NCBI GenBank assembly: GCA_027596035.1
Contig: JADGJA010000803.1
Location: forward strand, 1 to 10,504
Direction: 5' to 3'
DNA length: 10,504 bases
DNA from: Thoreauomyces humboldtii
Lineage: Eukaryota > Chytridiomycota > Chytridiomycetes > Spizellomycetales > Powellomycetaceae
In this document: positions 1 through 8,179 of the stretch, piece after piece
Numbering within the stretch: position 1 is the stretch's first letter
How the letters are laid out: the number at the start of each line of letters is the position of its first letter
The notes under the pieces: generated by a model
The model's input: only the letters and a program-made list of their open reading frames with translations
Database searches by the model: none
What the model was told of the DNA's origin: nothing
Program-made: the position numbers and the translations under genes

Positions 1-344
1 GTTTGGGGGCGGGGGGCGGGTTCAAGTTGTTGGGGCGACCAAGTACAGTGTACAGGGTAGATATGCCGGTTTTTTCTGTCTTGCTGCGCTGAACGGGGGG
101 GATGCGCGCGTGTGGGAAAGAAAAGGTGAGGTGGGGTGCTCGCCACACTGAGCACACAGCACTACTCTCTCTTCGACTTTCCAGAATGCAAGCAAGTATA
201 TGATACATCGGAGGCTCAACCCACCAGGCATTGTACTGTAGATGAGCGGAGGAGACATGTCCCTCGTCACCGGCAGTCCGAGAAAAAAGTTGCCCTGTAA
301 CTGCTTTTCCTACGCTGTTACCGCGCCTTTCCGCCAATTTTCGC
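1..344. other. Non-coding left edge, no gene seen
   Basis: This stretch starts with a G-rich run (about 5-20) and contains no open frame with recognisable protein character. A minus-strand open frame over 22-270 is rich in Pro, Ser and Cys without any family motif, and I treat it as chance. GTACAGTGTACAG at 42-54 is a short repeat of a GTACAGT-type word that recurs elsewhere in the window. A gene further left could have its UTR or promoter here, but nothing shows it. Confidence 0.5.
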
Positions 345-1279
345 GTGGATCCGGCCACTGACCTCTCTTTTGCCCTGGAGTCACTGTACATGGCGCCATA
401 TCGGGAGCTGAAAAAGAGCAACTCCCCTGGTGGCAACATTGGACTTGAGAAAACTATCAGTCGGCGGACAAAGAAGTCTTTCGAGGACACGGAAGGATGG
501 TGGAAGTCGGCCGATGTCGGTGCCTTCCGACCGTGCTCAACGTTTCCATCCAAGAGAAAGCGTTACCCCCCAGAGGCTCAACGATACCTAGTTCCCGATC
601 GCAGCGGTCAACACAGCCGAGGGTGGGCAGTCTCTGACGCGTTACTTCCCACTCAAGCTGCAGAAGGATGTCGATATGTGCTCAAGAAAACTGTCCAAGA
701 ACGTGATGGCAGCAAACTTGATTCTCCGCCAGAATTGCAGTCGTGGAGATGTGCGAGAGAAAGACCACGACGCTCTCAGCCGAAACCGCCATATGGCGAA
801 CAAGGGTGTAAAGGTGGCGGCGGCCCTGCTCAGGCCGGTCCCGGAAGAGCTTGAAAAAGTACTTTCATGATACCTTTGTGGCCCTCGGGAACCCCAGAGG
901 GGTGGAAACGGTCGACGATAGAGTCCCTTGATCCAACATCTGCTTCCCTTTGACTATGAGATTCTGGATCGGTCATTGCCAGAACAACGATGCTCAACTG
1001 TTCAAGGATGCTGTAAAGAATGGTCGTCGCAGGAACGTCTGTCATACTCTGTTTCTGTCTGGCAAGCTAGAGCTCCAAGCCCCAACAACTTGACGCTAAA
1101 AACCCAGAAACGCTTTCGTTGGGAACCCTTGTTCTGACTATCTGCCACATGCTCAAAACCAGCAACAGCATCTGCTCATACATGTACCTCCAGGTACTTA
1201 CTTCCCCAAGGCCTGCATCGAACTCCACAGCGGAGAAGAGAAGCCGATTACCATGCCGACGTGCCCCTTCTTCTTCACG
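345..1279 (+). pseudogene. Possible decayed or unresolved spliced gene of unknown family
   Basis: Protein-like open segments follow each other on the plus strand in three different frames. One frame is open from 345 to 854. A second is open from 592 (just after an in-frame TAG) to 867. A third is open at 812-928, 932-1090 and 1100-1279, broken by TGA at 929 and by TGA/TAA at 1091-1099. The second frame ends in text such as KGVKVAAALLRPVPEELEK. The third picks up at about 860 with YFHDTFVALGNPRG and later RFWIGHCQNNDAQLFKDAV. The switch near 855-860 falls at an A5 run, as expected for a frameshift. No GT-AG pair of normal length joins the segments cleanly. I recognise no family. Alternatives are an intron-rich real gene, or chance open frames. 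Confidence 0.25.
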
Positions 1280-1892
1280 TGATGTGGCGGTCAAAGCGTC
1301 ATACCGAGTGTCTCCTGAAGGATCTGGCGGATCTGCGTGATCGTGTTCGACGGGACGTTCGTCGAGGGAGGGCACGAGGTTGGATCTTGTGACCACGAGA
1401 CCGTTGACGAGGCAGGTTAGCGCTCGGTGATGATGATGATGATTGAGGACGGTTCTTGGAATTGTATGAAGCTGAAATGATGCCAAGGAGGCATAGCGGG
1501 AAGACTGCGAAGGACAGTCTTCGACTGCGAAAAAGAAACAGAGTCAGCCTGTGCACAGAACAGGGCGAAAACGACGGAGTTTTGCTTTCCATCACGATTC
1601 TGCCTGGAGTCGGTGCGTGGGAAGTGAGCGCAAGTCTCGCCAACGTTGCTTGGACGTCGTTTCGACCTGTTCTGTGTCGGGTTCTTTTCCTCGTTGCGTC
1701 CACGGTATTCAGAGTGCTCGAGTCCCTGAACATGCCTACTAAGATTTTACCAAAAATCGGAAACTCTCCTATGTGTATTCTATCGTGCATATAAAGACAA
1801 AAACTCCATCGGACAGAGCAGGTGTCCCTGCCCCGACCAACGCCTAACTACCTGTAGTAAAAGAATGGGGCGCGCGGCTCTCGGAACGTGTC
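1280..1892. other. Intergenic, 3' flank of the CorA gene, no gene supported
   Basis: Overlapping open frames exist on both strands: minus 1299-1790 (163 codons, very Arg/Ser-rich) and plus 1456-1794 (112 codons). Neither shows family motifs or plausible splice structure. The minus frame reads as low-complexity Arg/Ser text created by the GAT repeat and its surroundings. The last part, below 1892, must contain the 3' UTR of the minus-strand CorA gene. I see no canonical AATAAA signal on that strand close to the stop codon. Confidence 0.4.
1428..1444. repeat. Short (TGA)n trinucleotide microsatellite
   Basis: About five perfect TGA/GAT units in tandem. On the minus strand they would read as runs of His or Ser depending on frame. 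That inflates the apparent protein quality of the overlapping open frames. Confidence 0.9.
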
Positions 1893-4028
1893 CTACCTAC
1901 TTCTTCCTACCCAACCCATGTACTTGAAAGCCACCAGCATGACAAACACCATGCCCGCAACGATGATCCAGAAGGCTGCCCCGAAGAAACAAACCGGCGT
2001 CAGAGTTCTGTTTCTGCACTCCGACAACGAAAAAAAAAAGCGATTTACCGTAGACGCCTAGATTCCAGAAACTGTTCGTATCCTGATGGAGCTCGGGGAA
2101 CTTGTCAAAGTTCATTCCGAACACTCCGGCCAGGAACGAGATGGGAAGGAAGATGAGGGACACGAGGGCCAGAGTTCTCATCGCCTTGTTTACAAAGCCA
2201 TTCGTCAACCCTTACATCCCGTGCACCATGTAACACTTCGACGAACCGCATTCCCCCCCACATACCTCGTTCGTGGAATGCGCAACGGTATTGAAGATCA
2301 GATCGATGAGATGTCTCGCATCTCCCTCAAAGCACTCCAACCCATCGATGACGGTGGCGACGTGATCCTTGACGTCGGCGAGATACGTTCTCGTCAGCTT
2401 GCTGATGAAAGGAGCGGGAACGGGACCTGCCGCTGTCGTCGCTCCGACGTTGGAGTGAACGTCTGAATGGACGTAGAGCGCCTTCCCGTTCTCTCGCAAC
2501 GATGCCACCAGGTTCCGTGTGGGCATGAGCGTGCGTCTCAGTATCCCCAGTTCTTTGGCGATCAGGTGAAGTTCCTTGGTGGCTTCCGCGACGGGATCTT
2601 GGAGGACGTAGGCTTCGAGGAGGTCGAGTTGGCGTTTGTAGGCTTCGAGGATCGGAAAGAAATGGTCTGTTACCTGATTTTGCGAACGCATGAGGTAAGT
2701 ATTTTAGTTCGCTGGACTCGAGGGTGATCTCTGGAAAGCGAGAAAGGGACGCAACGCACAATGTCCATCATCGAAAAGAGCAAGAAGCTGGTATCCTCGC
2801 AATTTCTGATCAACGTCCCTTGCTCCTCCAACCTGTTGTAAAGAGGCGTTGTGACGGTCGCTCCATCGTTTTGAAAGATGGAGATCATGGTGCCATCCCT
2901 CATCAGAAAGATGTTGATCTGCTCTACAGTAACGTTGGGTCTGGACGGCATCTTGTCGAAGACTTTGACCTGTATCCGATTCCTGAACAATGGAGTTGCT
3001 CGAAGCCCGGTCATGGAATCGGCCAAGGACGGTTGACTGGAGTGGTCATCATCCACGAACTCCTTCGCAGCTTCCAGAGCTGCGGCTTCCGAGTCTTCTT
3101 CGATGGAGCATAGGATCATGGATACGTAGATGTGATTATCGTACCAGTCGGCCTTGATGGCTTGTGGGACGTGGAACGTGTCTTCTACTGCGAGAGGATG
3201 GAGTTCTGCAGGTGCAGGGATATGAGCGTTAGAACAGTGCGGGTGACTAATAAGCGAGAGACAGGTTTGTTACGGTACTGTAATGGTTGGCGAGGATGCT
3301 GATGGCCGGATAGCTAAGTCCTTTCACATCGATCCACCGACTCCTCACCCATGACGGTCGCTAAAGGGGCGCGAGAGAGAGGATCAGAACGAAATAACTC
3401 ACCCCGGAACTGCAAAACATCATGTTTTTTCCCACACCCTTCGTTGAAGAAACTCGGCCAAAGTAAATCTACTCAGATCCGTGAACTCGACCCTCGTAGC
3501 ACTCGAATCCACGACCCTGATCACAGCCTCGCTCCTGAACAGCGCCTCCAGTTCCGGGTTGGGTCTCGTGACGTCGACGCCGGGGGGCGCACCTGGGGTT
3601 CTCGCGTTCTTCTTCCTTCCGGAAGCTCCTCCGTCCCTTAGGCTCTCGAAGAGGTTGTGAGCGTGCATGACGGACTTTACACGCTTTCGGAGTTTGTGGG
3701 TGTGGGGATGCTGAGCTCGTGCGACTTCGGCTTGCACGTCGGGCGTTGTCTCGGAACGGGTCGGGTCTGCATAGTGGGAACCCATGGGGTCTCCAATGTC
3801 GATCGTGTCGTGGAGGACCGAGGACGGTGGACCACCACTGATACCGCTCGCCTCGGCCGTTGCCTGCGAATCGACGTCCATTGCTGTCTCTTCTCCCTCG
3901 CTCTTTCCTTCTGCGTTCAGGGTCCTTCTTCCTGGGTGGATGTGTCGTCTTTTGTCCTGGGTTGGGGGAGGAGCGATAGAGGAAGTGGAAAATGCTTTGG
4001 TCGTCTCAGGTTCATCAAGCCGCCGCAT
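1893..4028 (-). CDS. CorA-type divalent cation (Mg2+) transporter, six exons
   Basis: CorA-family channel, expected to admit Mg2+ or related divalent cations across a membrane as a pentamer. Exons (minus strand): 4028-3438, 3360-3279, 3205-2760, 2673-2266, 2184-2049, 1975-1893. Introns are 77, 73, 86, 81 and 73 nt, and all junctions keep frame, giving 581 residues. Residues 1-165 are a hydrophilic, Pro/Ser/Arg-rich extension. The cytoplasmic domain starts near residue 168 with RVVDSSATRVEF, followed by WVRSRWIDVKGLS and HPLAVEDTFHVPQ. A long helical stretch (about 374-510) leads to TM1 (514-531). The signature GMN is at 532-534 within GVFGMNFDKFPEL, and TM2 is at 555-575, followed by a six-residue basic tail. 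The GMN-F-x-x-x-P-E-L loop resembles bacterial-type CorA more than fungal Alr1 or Mrs2. The first intron has a weak donor (GTGTGG). An alternative start is Met50. The 5' end faces the small membrane protein gene across 171 nt. Target membrane is not visible from sequence. Confidence 0.9.
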
Positions 4029-4199
4029 GGAACATTCCCAAAAAAACCCCTTTTACCGCAGCATCGGGCACCGGTACATCTTTCGCTCGGTTCCTAAGGA
4101 GGAAAGAAACGGGAGCCAGATGGGCTACCGGTATTGAACTTCCTTGAAGTAATAGAACGTATCTTCTCGACTCTCCCAAGGTTTCTCTACTGTATCAAA
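4029..4199. promoter_or_regulatory. Divergent promoter region between CorA and a small membrane protein gene
   Basis: This 171-nt gap lies between two start codons pointing away from each other, so it should hold both promoters. It carries two copies of ACCGGTA (4070-4076 and 4127-4133), each containing the palindrome ACCGGT, and a poly-A tract at 4040-4046. No clear TATA box is seen. Assignment as promoter follows from the gene arrangement, not from a recognised binding site. Confidence 0.5.
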
Positions 4200-4598
4200 A
4201 TGGACGGATGGCTCGCCTCCTGCTTAGCAGCACTTTTGCTGAGCGTGGCTGCTCTCAAGATCACACTCGACAACGCTGGTCGCTTTGGCAAGATCGTGAC
4301 ATGTGCAAACGCCATTCACCTCGGCTGTTACATCATCCTGAACATCTTTACGATTGACGGCCTACTATACAACCGTTTGGACGAAGTGTTCGAAAATCTT
4401 TACGACGACGAGCACTACTACGACGACATCCACATTTGGCTTGTTAGCTTAGGGATAGCAAGCATGATAGTACATATGATAGTGTACTCGAAACTACTCG
4501 ACAAGACCAGCTATAAGGCTGCGTACATATTTGTAGTTGGAATCTGCTCCCCTTTTTTGGGAACCATACTGTTCTTCCCTTCCAGAATGTTCTTTTAA
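4200..4598 (+). CDS. Small polytopic membrane protein of unknown family
   Basis: An intronless frame of 132 residues starts at ATG 4200 in a strong context (CAAAATGG, A at -3 and G at +4) and ends at TAA 4596-4598. Four hydrophobic segments are visible: residues about 4-23 (WLASCLAALLLSVAALKI), 31-53, 79-99 (IHIWLVSLGIASMIVHMIVY) and 109-127. Between segments 2 and 3 lies a hydrophilic, strongly acidic loop with NLYDDEHYYDD. There is no obvious cleaved signal peptide, because the first segment is followed directly by others. I do not recognise the family. Base composition is more AT-rich than in neighbouring genes. An optional in-frame intron (4523-4585, GT-AG, 63 nt) would remove the fourth hydrophobic segment, so I prefer the unspliced reading. 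A role linked to the divergent CorA gene is possible but unproven. Confidence 0.6.
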   Translation: MDGWLASCLAALLLSVAALKITLDNAGRFGKIVTCANAIHLGCYIILNIFTIDGLLYNRLDEVFENLYDDEHYYDDIHIWLVSLGIASMIVHMIVYSKLLDKTSYKAAYIFVVGICSPFLGTILFFPSRMFF

Positions 4599-5222
4599 TC
4601 TCATTCATTCCCTTCAAGCAACCATCACCAATGAGTACATTGAAGCTGAAAACATGTTTCATCAGGAGGCACCCTCGTTCCCTCGGGATGCATTCGCACC
4701 ATCCTATTTCAATTCGCCGATGGCGGAGTTAAGACATCGTGGAACGAGATCAAGTTTGCTTTAGTCCTGCTGGAGGACTCTAAGGCGCTCTTGCGACTAC
4801 ATCGAGAAGCTGCTTTGTGAAACGCACTTCTTGATGCTCTATAGTTACCCTACGTGCTTCTCTTAGCCTAAATGTACAGTACATCGCCCTCGAAATACGC
4901 TGCTTGCGCACTCTTCCCGCTCTATAGATTGCACCCACAATGGGTCCGCCTTTGATGCCTCGTGTTGTCCTTCGAAAGTCTTCCCCAATTGGGGCTGCAC
5001 TAAATCGTCTCTCATCTATTTCATTCACATCGTAGACGGGGTGAATCTTTTTGGCTTCACCCCGTCTTTGCAAACAAAAAGGTTCTGGGCTATTTCCGGA
5101 TTTGACGACAAAATGGTCAAGGACGGCCAAGCGCAAGGAGCTGTCCCACCTGCACAGCATTCCCTCGCCTTTGGATTGAATGTGATTGAAAAGGGTATAC
5201 GTACGGACAGTGAACGTGGGGA
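4599..5222. other. Convergent 3'-3' intergenic spacer
   Basis: This 624-nt gap lies downstream of both the membrane protein gene and the minus-strand hydrolase. It contains a protein-like tail in another frame (plus strand, about 4619-4764, with TNEYIEAENMFHQEAP). That could be a further exon, but no splice pair joins it in frame. A small hairpin AGTCCT-AGGACT (about 4764-4780) and a larger 12-bp hairpin at 5034-5067 are also present. An antisense frame across 4780-5778 overlaps the hydrolase and is taken as a shadow. No other gene is seen. Confidence 0.5.
5034..5067. repeat. Perfect 12-bp inverted repeat (hairpin)
   Basis: Arms AGACGGGGTGAA (5034-5045) and TTCACCCCGTCT (5056-5067) are exact reverse complements separated by 10 nt (TCTTTTTGGC). 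The position, about 155 nt past the hydrolase stop codon, fits a 3' UTR structure of that transcript. It could also be an end of a small non-autonomous element, although no target duplication was found. Confidence 0.85.
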
Positions 5223-6131
5223 CTAGCACGAACGAATGAATCTGACGATAGCATCGGCAACCGCCTCTGGCCTCTCCTCCAACTGGAAATGTCCACAGTC
5301 CCGGATCGTCTCTCCTCGAATGTCCTGACAGAACGGCTTCAACGCAGCCTCCATGTCGGGAATGGATCCCTGGTCGGCGCTCAGCGCAAGCACAGGCATG
5401 TTCACCTTCGCGTTCTCCGTGAGAGCTCGATTCTGCTGCTCCGATGTAGCGTTCGCGCGATAGAACGCCAATCCGGCTCTCATTCCACCGGGACTCGTGA
5501 ACACCCTCAGATATTCGTCGATGTCCTCCTCGGAGTAGACGGTGGGGTCCGCTGACTTGCGACCGAGGAACCATTCGAGGTACGGGCGTTCGCGACCCTG
5601 CAGGAGGATCTCGGGGAGGTCGGGGACGGCGTGGAATCCAAAGTGCCAGGTCTTCCAAGAACTGGTCGAGGATGTCGGGAGGTGAGAAGGGAGGGTTATT
5701 CCTGGGATGCCAGCGTCCAGGAGTGTCAAACATTGGACTTCGTTGGGATAGAGGAGGGCGTACGGGAACGCGACCCAAGCGCCGACGTCGTGGGCCGCGA
5801 GTGCGTAACGGGTGACGTCGAGATGTTGGAGGAGGTCGTGGACGCGAGTGGCCACGGTTTGAGTGTCGTAACCATCCTGCGGTCGATCACTGTCGCCTTG
5901 TCCCGGGAGGTCGATGGCTAGGATCCGGCAGTCTGTCCCCTCTCGCAGAACGCCCATGATCTTGCGCCAGGCATACCAGCTCTCAGGGAATCCAGCGAGG
6001 AGCACAATGGTGGGACATACACTAGCAAAACCTTCAGGGGCGGAGCATTCAACGTAGTGAAAGCGGAGACCCTTGGCCGTTGCGAATCGATGAGAAAATC
6101 CGGATGGGGCTGCGGGAAGGTTGTGGGACAT
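5223..6131 (-). CDS. Alpha/beta hydrolase, epoxide hydrolase/dehalogenase-like
   Basis: A complete intronless gene of 302 residues. The fold is the epoxide hydrolase-like alpha/beta hydrolase branch, in which an aspartate attacks the substrate and a His-acid pair frees the ester. Visible parts: strand and oxyanion region TIVLLAGFPESWYAWR (41-56); IDLPGQGDSDRP (73-84); nucleophile Asp115 in AAHDVGAW; cap domain about 140-230 with a family-typical AFYRAN (Tyr224); acid Asp253 in LALSADQGS; and His281 in DCGHFQLEERPE. Length matches soluble members of the family (about 290-320). There is no signal peptide or membrane segment, so it is likely cytosolic. The usual HG of the oxyanion motif is AG here (Ala46-Gly47). 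The substrate could be an epoxide, a haloacid or another ester, and sequence alone does not decide. The start at 6131 has an A at -3. Lack of introns contrasts with the intron-rich neighbours SAF4 and CorA. Confidence 0.93.
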   Translation of the reverse strand: MSHNLPAAPSGFSHRFATAKGLRFHYVECSAPEGFASVCPTIVLLAGFPESWYAWRKIMGVLREGTDCRILAIDLPGQGDSDRPQDGYDTQTVATRVHDLLQHLDVTRYALAAHDVGAWVAFPYALLYPNEVQCLTLLDAGIPGITLPSHLPTSSTSSWKTWHFGFHAVPDLPEILLQGRERPYLEWFLGRKSADPTVYSEEDIDEYLRVFTSPGGMRAGLAFYRANATSEQQNRALTENAKVNMPVLALSADQGSIPDMEAALKPFCQDIRGETIRDCGHFQLEERPEAVADAIVRFIRSC

Positions 6132-6748
6132 GATGTGGTGGTTCAGGTCGGTGTCAGTAAGGTGTTTTGAGAATGCAAGTTCTTGATGAAATGAGTGTCT
6201 CTGCTGGAACGACTTGGGTGATGGTCGCTTTTATCGTGGGAGGGGAAGCGCGGGCTGGTCATCGGCAGTTGTTTGGTTTCTAATCCGTCTAATCCGTTGA
6301 TCCGCGGGGACGATTGGCTGAAGCCAGTCCTATTCACATGCACGCTGATGCTATGATGTACAATAGGAGATGTGGGCCCTCCTTGCACTCATGGGATCTT
6401 CAACGATGACTGGCCTCCCTGGCGTATCATGGCCAGTTGCATATAGGTGGCTGTGCGATAGACAGATGAGAAACCGTTCGGAAATGCGCAGTCGAAAATC
6501 CACTTACCGCACGGGGGAGGTCGCACATTCCCACACCATTCCGTTCTTGAAGCTTTGCAGCCCTCTAATCAACGACCTCGTCCTCAGCAACCCGTCAGAG
6601 TCTTTGCCGGAATAAAGCGCTAGGTATGCCCATCAGCTCGCGAAAGGGGTTCTGAAGTCACGAGACCTCCGAAGAAGTTCTTTAAAATGGGGTCACCGAA
6701 ACCTCAAAAGATCCTGACACTCCCTCCATTCTTACTAGTTCACAAGCA
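6132..6748. promoter_or_regulatory. Divergent promoter region, hydrolase and SAF4
   Basis: This 617-nt gap separates two start codons facing apart. It contains a tandem TCTAATCCG duplication (6279-6296) followed by a related TTGATCCG. It also has one AGGGG stress-element-like word near 6240 and a TTTAAAA at 6681-6687 close to SAF4. Open frames on both strands here (plus 6370-6615, minus 6143-6388) have no family character. An ATG at 6687, in strong context and out of frame, could act as an overlapping upstream start for SAF4 if transcription begins before it. Confidence 0.5.
6279..6296. repeat. Tandem 9-bp direct repeat TCTAATCCG x2
   Basis: Two exact copies lie side by side, about 150 nt upstream of the hydrolase start codon on its side of the shared promoter region. 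A related, less exact unit follows. It may be a tandem transcription-factor site or a small slippage repeat. No known factor is assigned. Confidence 0.75.
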
Positions 6749-8179
6749 ATGGCAGATCGAAAAGCAACAAATAAATACTATGTATGTCGAAGCAGTCTCA
6801 GCTCTGGTGTGGATTCCGCGTCGCAATGCAAGAAGGACCGGTCGCTGACGCCATACCCTGTGTAGCCCCCTGATTGGGATCCGTCAAAGGTGAATCTTTG
6901 AACATTCTGTGGTATGAAACCTTGAATGTGAGCTGGTTACTCAAACTTGTAATCTACCGCTGTAGGGATCCATCAACACTTATGTTGGGCAACATCCGCT
7001 CCGAGACCGGGCGCGGAAGCTGGATCAGGGTATTCTGATCGTTCGGTACGATGGAAAAAGCGGAGAGATGCTGAAAAAGGAATGCGAGATAGTCCTGACT
7101 TGAGATCTATCTTCGATCCAAAAGCTTCGAGATGCCGTTTGCGATATGGTGTCTGGGTTGCGAGAAGCACATAGGGATGGGTGCGTGGATCGACGAAGTG
7201 TGCTCAGCGCCACCACACCAGGGCTCATGCGGTCGGCGGTGACATGTGCAGGAGTTCGATACAATGCGGAGAAGAAAAAGGTTGGAATGTACTATTCAAC
7301 GCCAATTCTCAGTTTCCGCATGAAATGCCATATGTGCAGTCATTGGATGGAGATCCATACGGACCCAAAGGTACAGGCCTCGAACCAACTCGTCCCCGAA
7401 CCAACCACACCGCTCTGACACCGTGCGCAGAACGCCGTCTACAACATCATCAGCGGGGCACGGAAACGCGAGGAGTCCTACGATCCCGCATCGATCGGAC
7501 TTCCGGTGCTGCAGGACGAAGCTGAGACGGAAAAGATCAGCGCGGATCCCTTCTACAAGCTCGAGCACCAGGCGGAGGACGTGCAGCGAGCTACGGGCTC
7601 CGCATTCCGCATCACGGAGCTCTTGGAACATAGCAGCAAGAACTGGAAGGATCCGTATACTTTGTCGCAGAATCTGAGGAAACGCTTCAGGACGGATAAG
7701 AAGGAGAAGGTGGAGGTCGAGAAACAAGGTCGTGCGATTGCGGACAAGCACTCGTTGTTGCTCAAGATCTTACCGGCAAGTGAGAAGGATCGTGTGATTG
7801 CTGGGGCCATCAAGTGGGGTACGTCTCTAGAATAGGTTGTCGATTGAACTGTGCGACAGCGCCACTTACCTTTTTTGCAGACGCTCCCATGTCGGTCGAG
7901 CAGAAGAAGGATCAGGTCATCGCCTCGTCGATCTTCAGCAGATCGGTCGCCAAAGGATTCGACCCCAAACGTCGGAAAGTGGCGACATTGAAATCAACTG
8001 TGTCATCACGACTCCGCACAAAGGTGGATCCTTTCGCTGTCTTTGGAGCGTCGACCGTCACCTCATCGCCTGTCGTGGCCACGAGCCAGACCGCAGACAA
8101 GTCTCGAGCTGAGATAAAACCTGCGAGACCGCTCGTATCTGGAGACTATGGTAGCACCGACGATGAACGTGACGAGTGA
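6749..8179 (+). CDS. saf4: Saf4/CCDC130-type splicing factor (CWC16/Yju2 family), seven exons
   Basis: Nuclear protein of the CWC16 family, paralogue of Yju2/CCDC94, associated with the spliceosome. Exons: 6749-6781, 6866-6889, 6966-7045, 7125-7180, 7252-7370, 7431-7818, 7881-8179. Introns are 84, 76, 79, 71, 60 and 62 nt, giving 332 residues. Every junction rebuilds the family consensus: NKYY|PPDWDPSK|GSINTYVGQHPLRDRARKL, then ILIVR|FEMPFAIWC, then HIGMG|VRYNAEKKKVG. Two CxxC pairs (C55/C58 and C90/C93) form the expected metal-binding site. GVRYNAEKKKVG and the KCHMC context mark the Saf4/CCDC130 branch rather than Yju2. Residues about 110-233 are a charged helical region; exon 7 encodes a Ser/Lys-rich tail ending in an acidic TDDERDE, as in relatives. 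Branch-point words CTGAC or similar precede most acceptors. The ATG is chosen because NKYYPP at residues 8-13 matches family N-termini; its context is G at -3 and G at +4. Confidence 0.95.

Noticed and set aside
1299..1790. Minus-strand frame of 163 codons rich in Arg and Ser
   Set aside because: Low-complexity reading shaped by the GAT repeat, no domain, no splice signals linking it to other frames.
4523..4585. GT-AG intron inside the small membrane protein gene
   Set aside because: It has a good acceptor but would delete a well-formed hydrophobic segment, and the unspliced frame is fully open.
4780..5778. Long minus-strand open frame of 332 codons
   Set aside because: It overlaps the confirmed hydrolase in another frame for more than half its length and its own text has no family motif.
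7371..7430. tRNA-like B-box (GGTTCGAGGCC) on the minus strand in SAF4 intron 5
   Set aside because: The flanking bases do not pair into a T-stem and no matching acceptor stem is present.
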